NCBI GenBank assembly: GCA_965203685.1
Contig: OZ241908.1
Location: 5,208,001-5,272,000 of the forward strand
Source of the DNA: VXYL01 sp965203685
GTDB lineage: Bacteria > Pseudomonadota > Gammaproteobacteria > Pseudomonadales > Azotimanducaceae
Length of the DNA: 64,000 bases
Reading direction: 5' to 3'
In this document: in pieces, positions 17,678 to 26,779 of the stretch
Layout of the letters: every line of letters starts with the position of its first letter
How positions within the stretch are numbered: position 1 is the stretch's first letter
Made by a program: the position numbers and the translations under genes
The notes under the pieces: generated by a model
Told to the model about the DNA's origin: nothing
Seen by the model: only the letters and a program-made list of their open reading frames with translations
Databases searched by the model: none

Positions 17678-18047
17678 CGGCCCCTATCCATCACCGCGGT
17701 GCTACGGCGGCCACGATCGCGAATTGGTATTCCCCTTGTCGGCCGAACGGCTCGTAAGTTCGCATCACGATAGCCCGGCATCGCACTGGCGACAATCTAC
17801 GTTGAGACCCGCATCGCCGCCGCGAATGAAGCGACCGGCACGCGGGCCTCCCGGCACGCATTCGACCTAACGCGAAGCCAAATCGGCGTGGACAAGCGCC
17901 ATCCATCGGGGTCCGGAGCGCGGCGCAGGCAACTCTCCAACCCAAATTAATCATAACCACACGAACAAACCCCCTGTGCGGACGCACATTTGGCGAGTTT
18001 GTAGGTATTCTCCACGACTCAACGGGCTCGGGTAGTTGTTTCGAGAG
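17678..18047. other. intergenic region without recognisable gene
   Basis: About 370 bases between the divergent SNF2 gene and the repeat-protein gene. It is more AT-rich near 17940-18010 than its surroundings. I found no convincing -35/-10 pair, no strong hairpin and no coding frame with family similarity. It must contain promoters for both flanking genes. Confidence 0.5.
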
Positions 18048-18150
18048 ATGCGGATTGGCACTGGATTGAAGAGCGGGCGCAGTTCTAGCCCGACATTGTT
18101 AACGTTTGTGGCGGACGCGCAGACGCGTGGGCGTTCAGTGTACGGCTGTT

Positions 18151-21100
18151 ATGCTCAAGCCGAGCCGAGCCGAGCCGAGCCGAGCCGAGCCGAGCCGAGC
18201 CGAGCCGAGCCGAGCCGAGCCGAGCCGAGCCGAGCCATTCCTGCGCCTTGCGCGCGCATCCGGATGCGGTGACGCAGAGGGCCGGGGTCGCCATGGCCGC
18301 CGGGGGCCTGGCCCGGATCGCAATCCGGGACGCTTCGCCCGCTCCGTAGCCGCTCTCGCCCGCCGCACGGCGGGCGCCTTCCTCCTCGCGACGTTCGCAC
18401 TGCTTGCCTTCGCGCCGGAGGCCGAGGCGCAGACCAATGTTCCCTCTGAACCCACAAATATCGACGCGAGAGTTAGCTCTAGTACCTCGGCGACTCTCAG
18501 TTGGGGCACTCCCTCGGATATTGGAAACGGCGTAAACAGGTACTTCCCTCAGCGGCAAATCAGTACTTCGCCGAATTGGATTGCTGTCAACGCAAACGGT
18601 TATGCACCGACCATAACGTCAATTCATGTTGGAAACCTCGCCACTGGCGCAACCTACAATTTCAGGGTGCGTGCGTGCGTAGGGACGTCTGACGACGATT
18701 CCTCTTGCGGCCCCTACGCGACCTTCACCGGCCTCCACATCGTCACGAGACCCGGTCAGGTGTCGAACCTGAGAGTGACCGACGTCTCGAACGACGTCAC
18801 TGACGTGCTGGCGTGGGATGCGCCGAGCGACACCGGCGGCGCAGCAATCACTGGCTACAAGGTGGAGCGCCGGGTGATTGGTCAGACCGATTTTGAGACG
18901 GCGGTGGACAAGGGTGCGACGGAGACGACCCACAGTTACAGCAAGACGTCGTGGTCCGTCGGCTACGACTACCGGGTGCGGGCGGTCAACAGTGAAGGAG
19001 AAAGCCCAGCATCCTCCGCGCCCGTGGTTAGCGCCGCCGGGCGGCCCAGCGGCCTCGGCACGCTGATGGCAACGGCGGCGACGGACCGGGCGGCGATCAC
19101 GCTGTCTTGGTCTCCGCCGACGACGGATGGGGGCAAGGACATCACCCAGTACTTCGTGCAATGGCGGCTGGACTCGGGCAACGATTGGAACATGAACGGC
19201 CCCGCCGGTTCGAGGACCGTCACTTCCGGCACCAGCGTGACCCTGACGGGGACGGACGGCCTCGCGCCCGCCACGACCTACAACTTCCGCTACCGCGCCG
19301 ACAATGCGGATCGCGTGAGCTTCTTCAACGTCGGCGACGGCTCGGTCGAGGCGACGACGATCGACCATGCTACTGCCTCGGTCGCCGACGCGGCCGCGGA
19401 CGAGGGCGACGCCATTGCCTTCACCGTGACCTTGACCGCGGCGCGCACCTCGAACGTGACGCTCAACTGGGCGACTTCGGACGGCACTGCCACCGCGCCC
19501 GCCGACTACACGGCGCAGGCGGGCGGCACGGTGACGGTGACGGCCGGACAGACCACCGCGACCTTCACTGTGCAGACCGCCGAGGACGCCCTCAACGAAG
19601 ACGATGAAACCTTCACCGTCACCCTGAGCAACCCCCCGGCGACCGTGGCGCTGGACGACGCCACCGCCACCGGCACCATCCGCGACGACGACGATCCGCC
19701 GGTGCTGTCGGTGAACTCGCCGAGCGTCCGGGAGGGCGGCAGCGGCACGACGACGGCCCTGACCTTCGTGGTGGAACTGTCGCCGGCCAGCGGGCGCAGG
19801 GTGCGGGTGGGCTTCAACACCGCGGTCCACAGCGCGGAGAATGCCGCTACGGAGAGACCCCTGAGCGGCACTGCGAGGGCGCCGGAGCACGACTACCACG
19901 CGTACAACGCCCAACTGAACTTCGCGCCGGGCGAGACGAGCAAGACCGTCTCGGTGACGGTGTACGGCGACGACGTGGTCGAGCCGGACGAGACCGTGCA
20001 GGTGGTCTTCGGGCCGATCGCCGAGGGGGAGGCGACGTTCGCGCCGGGCCTCCAGGAGCAGAACCCGGCGGATCCCGACTCGCGGCTCGTGTTCGGCACC
20101 ATCCTCAACGACGACGCCGACGCGCCGACGGTGTCGGTGGCCGACGCCGAGGCGAGCGAGGGCGCCCCGGTGACCTTCACCGTGTCGCTCTCGGAGACGG
20201 TGGCGCAGCCGGTGACGGTGAACTGGGCGACGTCGGACGGCACGGGCGACAGGGCCGTCACGGCGGACAGCGACTACACGGCGGCGAACGGGTCGGTGAC
20301 GATCCCGGCGAACGCGGGCAGCGCGACGTTCGCGGTGGAGACGCTCGAGGACGTGGTTTACGAGCACCCGGAGACGTTCACGGTCACGCTCTCGGCTCCA
20401 TCCGGCGGCCTGCCGGACACCCCGCAGGGCCGGGTGCGGCTGGCAGCGGACCCGACCGCGACCGGAACCATCACGGACGACGACCCCCTGCCGGTGCTGA
20501 CGGCCGGGACCAACGGCGTGACGGAGGGCGACAGCGGCACGTCGTACATGATCTTCAACCTTCGCCTGGAGCCGGAAAGCGGCCTGAACCAGGAGGTCAA
20601 CGGCCGCGGCGTGACGGTGGACTGGCGGACCGAGGACGGCACGGCTAAGGCGCCGGGCGACTACGAGGCGCGCTCCGGCACGGCGACCTTCGCCCCGGGG
20701 GAGAGGCTGAAGACCGTTGGGGTGCCGATCGCCGGCGACGTGCTGGTCGAAAGCGACGAGACGGTGTATCTGGCCCTGTCGAACCTGAGCGGCGCCACGT
20801 TCCGGTCGTCGCTGGACGTCATGGGCGGCACGGCCCGGGTGTCGGGCACGATCACCGACGACGACGATGCGCCGAACGCCATCGAGATGGACGCGAGCCC
20901 GCGCACGGTGCGCGAGGACGCGGATCCGACCACGGTGGCCGTGACCGCGTCCTTCCCGTCGGGCACCGCGCTGTCCACGGACACCTCGGTGGCGGTCGAC
21001 ATCGGGGCTCGGTCCAACGACGCGATCGACGCGACCCGGGGGACGGACTACACGGCGCCTGAAAACCTCACAGTGACCATTCCGGCCGGGCGGACGACCG

Positions 21101-23744
21101 GCACGGCCGAGTTCGAGCTGACGCCGATCAACGACGGGGCCGTGGAACGCGCCTACGAGCAGATCGTGCTGCACGGCACGGTCCCGGAGGAGTACGGGAC
21201 GCTCTCGCTGTTCGTCCGCATGTTCCTGGCCGACGACGACGCCGCGACGACGCTGGCGCTGCATCCGTCCGAGATCGTCGAGGGCGAGGCGGCGACCGTG
21301 ACCGCGACGCTCAGCCGCGCGGTGGCGGGCGAGACGACCCTCACCGTGTCGGCGGTGCCGGAAACCGGCACGGATGCGAACGACTTCACCCTGGACGGGA
21401 CGACGCTGACGATCCCGGAGGGGCAGACGTCCAGCACCGGCACGGTGACGGTGACGGCCAATCAGGACTCGACGAGGACCACGAGCGGGTGCGCGTCTCG
21501 GCGACGGCGAGCGGCGGCGGGACGGGGACGGTCGCGGCCCCCGCCGCGGTGACGCTTGCGATCCGGGACGACGACGTGTCGAACGTCGCGGCGACCGGGG
21601 CGCCGACGATCTCGGGCACGGCGCAGGCGGGCCAGACGCTGCGGGCCTCGTCCGGCACGATTGCCGACGCCGACGGGCTGACCGGGACCGTCTATGCCTA
21701 CCAGTGGATCCGGGTAGAGAGCGATGCCACGGAAGCGGACATCGCTGGCGCGGACGAGGTCACCTACGCGGTGGCCGACGCCGACGTGGCGCGGACGCTG
21801 AAGGTGCGGGCGTCGTTCCGCGACGACCTCGGCAACCCCGAAAGCCGGACCAGCGCCGCGACGGCGGTAGTGACTGTGGCGCCGGACCCCGACGACGATG
21901 ACGACGGCGGCGATGAAGGCGGGGACGACGAAGGCGACGGCGGAGACGACAGCGGCAGCACCGGCGGTGGTGGAGGCGGCGGCTCGTCCAACGGCGCGCC
22001 GCAGACGGCGCAGAGCGTCGCCGCGGCGACCGTCACGGCCGGTGGATCGTTGGAGATCGACCTGTCGACGGCATTCTCCGATCCCGACAACGACGATCTG
22101 ACCTACGAAGCGGAGTCGTCCGACGAATCCGTGGCCACCGTCTCGGTGGACGGCTCGACGCTGACCGTGCGCGGCGTGGGCGCCGGCACGGCAACGATCA
22201 CCGTGACGGCCAGGGATCCGGACGACGAGTCCGTCTCGCAGACGTTCACGGTCACCGTGGAGGCCGCGCGAGCGGAGCCGGCAACTACCGACGACCTGGG
22301 CACGGCCGTGTGGCTGTTCGCATCGGCGTCGGACCCGATGCGCCAGGGGTTCGCACGCGTGCTGAACCACTCCGACGCGAACGGCACGGCGACGGTCACC
22401 GCCACCGACGACGCGGGCAGGACGTACGAGCCACTGACGCTGACGCTCGGTCCTAGGCAGACGGCCGCGTTCAACTCCGACGACCTCGAGTCCGGCAATG
22501 CCGCCAAGGGCCTGGCCGGCGGCACCGGACCCGGCACGGGCGGCTGGCGGTTCGAGGTGGACAGCACGACGCTCGACGTCGAGGCGCTCGGCTACCTGCG
22601 CACGTCCGACGGGTTCGTCACCGCCATGGTGGCGACCGCGCCGGCGGACGAGGACGGCTCGCGGCACGTCGCGACCTTCAATCCGGCGAGCAACGTGAAC
22701 CAAGTGAGCCACCTGCGGCTCGTCAACCCGCACGACGAGGAGGTCGAGGCGACGGTGGCGGGCGTCGACGACGCCGGCCGCTCGCCCGGCTCAGCGGTCG
22801 AGCTGACCGTACCCGCGGGGACGGCGTGCACGGTGGACGCTTCTGAACTGGAGTCCGGAAGTGGGCTCGACTGCGGATCCCCGCAGGCCGGCCTCGGCGA
22901 CGGTGCCGGCAAGTGGCGCCTGGCCGTGGAGTCCGACCCGCCGCTCGTGGCGATGAGCCTCCTGTCGAGCCCGACGGGACACCTGACGAACCTGTCGGGA
23001 GTGGCGTCCGCGGACGCGGACGGCGTCTGGCACGCGCACCTGTTCCCGGCGGCGTCCGACCCGCTCGGCCGACAGGGCTTCATGCGCGTGCGGAACCTCT
23101 CCGACGAAGCGGGAACGGTGACGATCGCAGCACGCGACGACACCGACCGCGGGTACGAGACGCTGACGCTGGCTCTCCGTGCGGGCCAGACGAGGCACTT
23201 CAACTCCGACGACCTGGAACTCGGGAATGCCTCGAAGGGACTGACCGGCAGCACCGGATCCGGCACGGGCACGTGGCGCCTTGCGCTGTCGAGCGACGAC
23301 GTCGAGTTCGAGGCGAACGCCTACATCCGCACTCCCGAGGGCTTCCTCACGGCGATGAACGCGTCGGCCCCGAACGCGGACGACGTGCACCGCATCGCGG
23401 TCTTCAACCCCGGCAGCAACGCCAACCAGGTAAGCATCCTGCGGCTCGTGAACCCCGGGACGCGCACCGCCGTCGCAACCGTCGCCGGGACGGACGACAG
23501 CGGCGCGCGTCCCGGCACGACCGTGCGCGTGCTCGTGCCCGCCGGCGACGCCGTGGAGCTAACGGCAGCGGAACTGGAATCAGGCGAAGCCGCCGCCATC
23601 ACCACCGGCTCCCTCGGCGACGGCAAGGGCAAGTGGCGCCTGCGCGTGGAGGCAAACCGCGACATCGTCGTGCTAAGCCTCCTGTCGAGCCCGACCGGCC
23701 ACCTCACGAACCTGTCCCGCGCCGACCCCACACGCGTCGACTGA
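18151..23744 (+). CDS. giant secreted FN3/Calx-beta repeat protein, predicted phase-variable, one frameshift
   Basis: Read as one gene it would encode about 1864 residues; the span is 5594 bases, one short of a multiple of three. It starts at ATG 18151, runs through the CGAGC repeat (SRAEP units), then an export signal (RTAGAFLLATFALLAFAPEAEA). Next come about three fibronectin type III domains (each with a YNFRVRA or YRVRAVN strand), then about six Calx-beta modules (pattern TVSVADAEASEGAPVTFTV.. NWATSDGT .. DDETFTV.. GTITDDD), an acidic Asp/Gly linker near 21890-21990, a cadherin/BIG-like domain, and a duplicated C-terminal module (22290-23730). The frame breaks near 21470 and resumes at DEDHERVRVSATASGGG. 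No beta-barrel or LPxTG anchor is present. The role is probably adhesion or surface structure. Confidence 0.75.
18161..18235 (+). repeat. pentanucleotide microsatellite (CGAGC)15
   Basis: Fifteen exact copies of CGAGC, with a partial AGC in front. The tract starts ten bases after ATG 18151 and lies upstream of the hydrophobic signal core, with no ATG, GTG or TTG in the coding frame between the tract and that core. A change of one unit therefore shifts the frame of the whole protein. The arrangement parallels the pentanucleotide tract in the leader of neisserial opa genes. Confidence 0.95.
22290..23730 (+). repeat. tandem duplication of a ~235-residue C-terminal module
   Basis: Two copies in the same protein share many landmarks in order: a QGFxRVxNxSD segment, FNSDDLExGNAxKGL, an S/G-rich TGxGTGxWR, a RTxxGFxTAM strand, a FNPxSNxNQVSxLRLVNP strand, PAGxAxxxxAxELESG, and the ending LLSSPTGHLTNLS. 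Each copy is itself two related halves, so the region is a four-fold repeat. I do not recognise a named domain. Confidence 0.8.
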
Positions 23745-23824
23745 CCACCGCGGACGCGATCCCGGCCCCGTTGCAGAGCAATGCGGGCCGGGAGCCCCGC
23801 GCACCTCCAGGGGCGCAGTCGAGG

Positions 23825-23915
23825 TGGTGCGCGGACGTCCGCGAACGGCTTGCCGTTCGCGTCCGCTATTCGGGCCCTGTGCAACGTTCATTACGGGCGA
23901 GGACGCCCGCGTACC
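23825..23915 (+). repeat. dispersed palindromic element family B (copy 2)
   Basis: It has the hairpin block GTGCGCGGACGTCCGCG, an extra internal hairpin GCGAACGGC/GCCGTTCGC, the ATTCGGG core, AACGTTCATTACGGG, and GGGCGAGGACGCCCGCGTACC. Block order matches the copy at 9204-9275 in inverse orientation. It lies directly after the giant repeat-protein gene. Confidence 0.7.
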
Positions 23916-23934
23916 CCGCAGCCGCCGAACCCTT

Positions 23935-23980
23935 GGAGGTGCGCGGACGTCCCCGTCCGCATTTCGGCCTACGGCCAGTC
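23935..23980 (+). repeat. dispersed palindromic element family B (half copy)
   Basis: Starts GGAGGTGCGCGGACGTCC, continues with CCGTCCGCATTTCGG and ends CTACGGCCAGTCC, immediately before the truncated Rpn-like gene. A piece of the same tail (TTCGGGCTACGGCCAGTCC, 24398-24416) precedes the intact copy too, so the repeat took part in the duplication. Confidence 0.65.
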
Positions 23981-23982
23981 CG

Positions 23983-24314
23983 CTAGCGCGGAATGTCGAA
24001 GACCTCGTCGAGCGTGCCGGCGTCCAGCACCTTGTCGGCCCACGCCTCCAGATCCGCCTCGGGCGCGCTCTGCAGCAGCTCGGCCTTTTCGGCCGGCAGC
24101 CGACCGAAGCGCCGCCGGAGCAGGAGCTCCAGCACCGCGCGCTCGCCCTCGGCGCGGCCTTGCCGCATGCCTTGCTCGATGCCTTGTTCGCGGCCCAGCT
24201 CAAGACCCTGTTCGCGGCCTTGCTCGATGCCCTCGTCGCGGGCCCGTTGTAGGAATCCTGTCACGATGTCGGCCTCCTCCGGGTAGCGCCGGTAGCGGCG
24301 CTTGTCATTGTCCG
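23983..24314 (-). pseudogene. truncated 3' duplicate of the Rpn-like nuclease gene
   Basis: About 110 codons nearly identical to the C-terminal third of the gene at 24416-25390: DNDKRRYRRYPEEADIVTGF, the EQGREQG-type repeats, the segment RRRFGRLPAEKAELLQS, and the ending DEVFDIPR. Compared with the intact gene it lacks one GIEQ-type unit and one Arg. Identity stops abruptly at 24314, where IS21-like terminal sequence begins. There is no nuclease core and no start codon in the homologous part, so it is a remnant. Confidence 0.85.
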
Positions 24315-24396
24315 ACCGCTGAAAGCAGACCCGCCGAGCGGAGGCGTGTCGGTACCGGATCAATACTCCCCAGAAGTGCCGATTGAAAACTCCCCA
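24315..24396 (-). mobile_element. IS21-family-like end remnant
   Basis: Two related repeats lie side by side on the minus strand: GGGGAGTTTTCAATCGGCA (24377-24395) and GGGGAGTATTGATCCGGTA (24353-24371), 13 of 17 core bases identical. Tandem GGGGAGTTTT..ATCGGC repeats ending in CA are the hallmark of IS21-family ends. No transposase (istA/istB) is present, so this is a solo end left after deletion. Confidence 0.65.
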
Positions 24397-24415
24397 CTTC
24401 GGGCTACGGCCAGTC

Positions 24416-25390
24416 CTAGCGCGGGGTGTCGAAGACCTCGTTGAGCGTGCGGGCGTCCAGCACCTTGTCGGCCCACGCCTCCAGGTCCGCCTCGGGCGCG
24501 CTCTGCAGCAGCTCGGCCTTTTCGGCCGGCAGCCGACCGAAGCGCCGCCGGAGCAGGAGCTCCAGCACCGCGCGCTCGCCCTCGGCGCGGCCTTGCCGCA
24601 TGCCTTGCTCGATGCCTTGTTCGATGCCTTGTTCGCGGCCCAGCTCAAGACCCTGCTCGCGGCCTTGTTCGATGCCCTCGTCGCGGGCTCGTTGTAGGAA
24701 TCCTGTCACGATGTCGGCCTCCTCGGGGTACCGCCGCCGGTAGCGGCGCTTGTCATTGTCCGTCAGCTCAGCGTAGATGTCGATGAAGTCCAGGTATTTC
24801 CCCTGCTTGGCGCGGTCCTTTTCCAGGTCGAGCAGGCCCCGCACCGCGCTGGCGTAGACGTCGACCCGGTCGAGCGCCCCCCTGTCCATGTTCGGCAGAT
24901 TGACGCGCGCCACCAGGTTGCCGCTGTCCAGCCAGTCCTCCGCGGGCATCGCGGCAAGCTTGCAGGCCACGTAGTCGAAGACCAGGTAGCGGTGCCGCTC
25001 GGTGCCGAGAACCAGCGACGCCGGCGCCCGCTCCGCGTCGCGCAGGAAGATCGTCACCGGCACCACGCGGTCGGTGTCGAACATCTCGGCGAGGTCCAGG
25101 CAGTAGCGGGCCAGCCGGTGCGTCGAGAACCGGCTCCAGTCCGACTCCTCCTCCAGCGCGAACACGACCGCCTCCCGGCGGCCGTCGGTCCACTCCACCA
25201 TCAGCGGCGCGTCGAGCGCCCGGTAGCGGTCGCCGGGTCGCTCCTGGAGCTGCTCCTGGCGCACCGGCTTGATGTCCACGGCGTCCTCCGGCGCCGGCGC
25301 CTCCTCCGGGGCGAAGAACGCCAGCGCGTCGTTCGAATAGTCGACGATGAGATTTTTGAAGTTCTGGTCGTGGCTGACGGCGTCCGCCAT
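24416..25390 (-). CDS. Rpn-like PD-(D/E)XK nuclease-family protein
   Basis: About 324 residues from ATG 25390 (MADAVSHDQNFKNLIVDY). The opening DQNFKNLI..ALAFFAPEEA, a central MVEWTDGRREAVVFALEEESDW strand pair with the acidic cluster expected of the PD-(D/E)XK active site, and FSTHRLARYCLDLAEMF place it near the Rpn/YhgA recombination-promoting nucleases. The C-terminal EQGREQG/EQGIEQG helical repeat (15-bp to 24-bp units) and RRRFGRLPAEKAELL are typical of that family. Rpn proteins promote RecA-independent recombination in E. coli; a role here is inference. The second, truncated copy lies just downstream. Confidence 0.7.
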   Translation of the reverse strand: MADAVSHDQNFKNLIVDYSNDALAFFAPEEAPAPEDAVDIKPVRQEQLQERPGDRYRALDAPLMVEWTDGRREAVVFALEEESDWSRFSTHRLARYCLDLAEMFDTDRVVPVTIFLRDAERAPASLVLGTERHRYLVFDYVACKLAAMPAEDWLDSGNLVARVNLPNMDRGALDRVDVYASAVRGLLDLEKDRAKQGKYLDFIDIYAELTDNDKRRYRRRYPEEADIVTGFLQRARDEGIEQGREQGLELGREQGIEQGIEQGMRQGRAEGERAVLELLLRRRFGRLPAEKAELLQSAPEADLEAWADKVLDARTLNEVFDTPR

Positions 25391-25546
25391 CGTGCTGCGT
25401 CCGGCATGCGGGAGTCGCAGCATCGGGCAGGTTCGACCGGAGGCGCTACGGGCAAAAGCTGAAAGTTTTGTAGGAGATCCGCCCGAGCGGGCGGCGTGTC
25501 GTCGCTCGACGATCGAGCAAGGTTCCCGGACCTACGCAAACCCGAT

Positions 25547-25984
25547 CTAGAAGTCGGCCTCGATCCGTATCGCCTTCAGCACATCGGCGTCCGCGACTAG
25601 CCGGACATCGCCCCTCGGGTAGCCGTTCTCGGCGAGGATGTAGGCAAGCACGTCCACATACGCCGCATCGCTCAAGCCACCCGGCGCGCCCTGCGGCATG
25701 GTGGCGCGCATGCCGACGAGATAGTCGTAAAGCGTCTGGTCGTTCCAGCGAAAAGCGAACGAGACACCCACCAGGGAAGGCGTCATCGGCTCTCCGCGAA
25801 GGTCGGCCTTGTGGCACGCCGCGCACTGCGCGACGTAAACGGCCTTGCCGCGCTCCGCCTGGGCATCGGTGTAGACGCCGTCGCGCACGGTACCCGTCGC
25901 AGCGTCCGCCGCGAGCACAACGCTCGCAACAATCAGCGCCACGCACGACATGGCGACCAGCGCACTGGCATGCGTCTCGATCAT
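25547..25984 (-). CDS. small periplasmic class I cytochrome c
   Basis: About 145 residues with an N-terminal signal (VALIVASVVLAADA). The haem c attachment site is CAACH at residues 54-58, and a likely axial Met sits in ATMPQGAPGG near residue 96. The single-haem fold with GKAVYVAQCAACH and SDAAYVDVLAYILAENG resembles cytochromes that accept electrons from periplasmic PQQ- or flavin-dependent dehydrogenases. No such dehydrogenase is next to it, so its partner is unknown. It is followed within 25 bases by the Sel1-type gene on its upstream side, so the two may be co-transcribed. Confidence 0.85.
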   Translation of the reverse strand: MIETHASALVAMSCVALIVASVVLAADAATGTVRDGVYTDAQAERGKAVYVAQCAACHKADLRGEPMTPSLVGVSFAFRWNDQTLYDYLVGMRATMPQGAPGGLSDAAYVDVLAYILAENGYPRGDVRLVADADVLKAIRIEADF

Positions 25985-26008
25985 CCGACCGCTGCGCTAC
26001 CGACTCGC

Positions 26009-26761
26009 CTAGCCCGTGACCGGCGGGCAAACCCACTGCAGGGGCAAGGGCCGCTCCGGATCGAGCACATCGCCAACGTTGAACAAGGGTTCGCGGCAGA
26101 CCGGTACCTCGTCGGCGAAAGTGCACGATAGCCGCTTGTTGAGACGCAGGCTCATGACACCCAGCCCCATTCGCGAACCCGTGACCGTGCGCCGGCACGA
26201 CACCCGCCAGTCCCGGCTGCTCCACTGCTCCCGGTAGCGCGCAACCACATCGTCGATGTGCGCCACAGCGTTGGCTGGCATCTCCGCCATCGCCTGGCGG
26301 AAGTAGCTCTGAATGGCTGGCGCCGTGTGCATCCGTGCGGCCACGCCAAGCCAGCCCATTCCCGACTCGATGTCCCGCGGGACGCCGCCCCGGCCGTGGA
26401 GATAGATGTCGCCGGCCATCGCCTGTGCCCACTTGAAGCCGCGCTTGGCGGCCACGACGAGATAGGGCAGCGCCTCCTTGTATCGCCTCGCGTTGTAGAG
26501 GCGCTTGCCCCGCGTGAGCACGTTATAGGTCTGCACGATGACCGTCTGCGTCGGAATCGCGCCTTTCTTCAGCCGTTCAGCCGTGACGATCACCTCCTCC
26601 ACGTACTCGTCGTCATCCGCCGCCGTTTCCGTGAATGGTGCGTCTCGTTCTGCCTGGGGCGCGGGCGCGGTCTGTCCGGCACAAACCGGGCCGGCGAGGA
26701 GGCAGACCGACAGTAGGCAGATCGTGGGAACTGGCAGCGCGGATCGATGGGCCGCAGTCAT
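26009..26761 (-). CDS. secreted Sel1/TPR-like protein
   Basis: About 250 residues. A signal peptide (ICLLSVCLLAGPVCAG) is followed by an acidic stretch and EEVIVTAERLKKG, a motif otherwise seen at the mature N-terminus of TonB-dependent receptors. The middle region ALPYLVVAAKRGFKWAQAMAGDIYLHGRGG, then MGWLGVAARM, is Sel1-like repeat sequence. The C-terminal half has several Cys (CRRT, LSCTF, VCREP, WVCPP) that could form disulfides in the periplasm. Sel1 repeats mediate protein binding; no partner can be named. Start chosen at ATG 26761, between the upstream gene's end and the signal peptide. Confidence 0.65.
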   Translation of the reverse strand: MTAAHRSALPVPTICLLSVCLLAGPVCAGQTAPAPQAERDAPFTETAADDDEYVEEVIVTAERLKKGAIPTQTVIVQTYNVLTRGKRLYNARRYKEALPYLVVAAKRGFKWAQAMAGDIYLHGRGGVPRDIESGMGWLGVAARMHTAPAIQSYFRQAMAEMPANAVAHIDDVVARYREQWSSRDWRVSCRRTVTGSRMGLGVMSLRLNKRLSCTFADEVPVCREPLFNVGDVLDPERPLPLQWVCPPVTG

Positions 26762-26779
26762 CGCGACGCCCCTTGCCAC

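Noticed and set aside
17691..17987. Minus-strand 98-codon open frame upstream of the SNF2 gene
   Set aside because: No ribosome site, no similarity and composition typical of non-coding high-GC DNA.
18161..18235. CRISPR-like array
   Set aside because: The units are five bases with no spacers; this is a simple sequence repeat.
18619..21264. 881-codon open frame on the minus strand opposite the giant repeat protein
   Set aside because: Arg/Val/His-rich composition with no family similarity; a shadow of a high-GC repetitive gene that is clearly coding on the plus strand.
23983..24648. 221-codon open frame spanning the truncated Rpn-like copy and the intact gene's end
   Set aside because: It reads out of frame through the intact copy and then through the IS-like remnant; only the final 110 codons are gene-derived.
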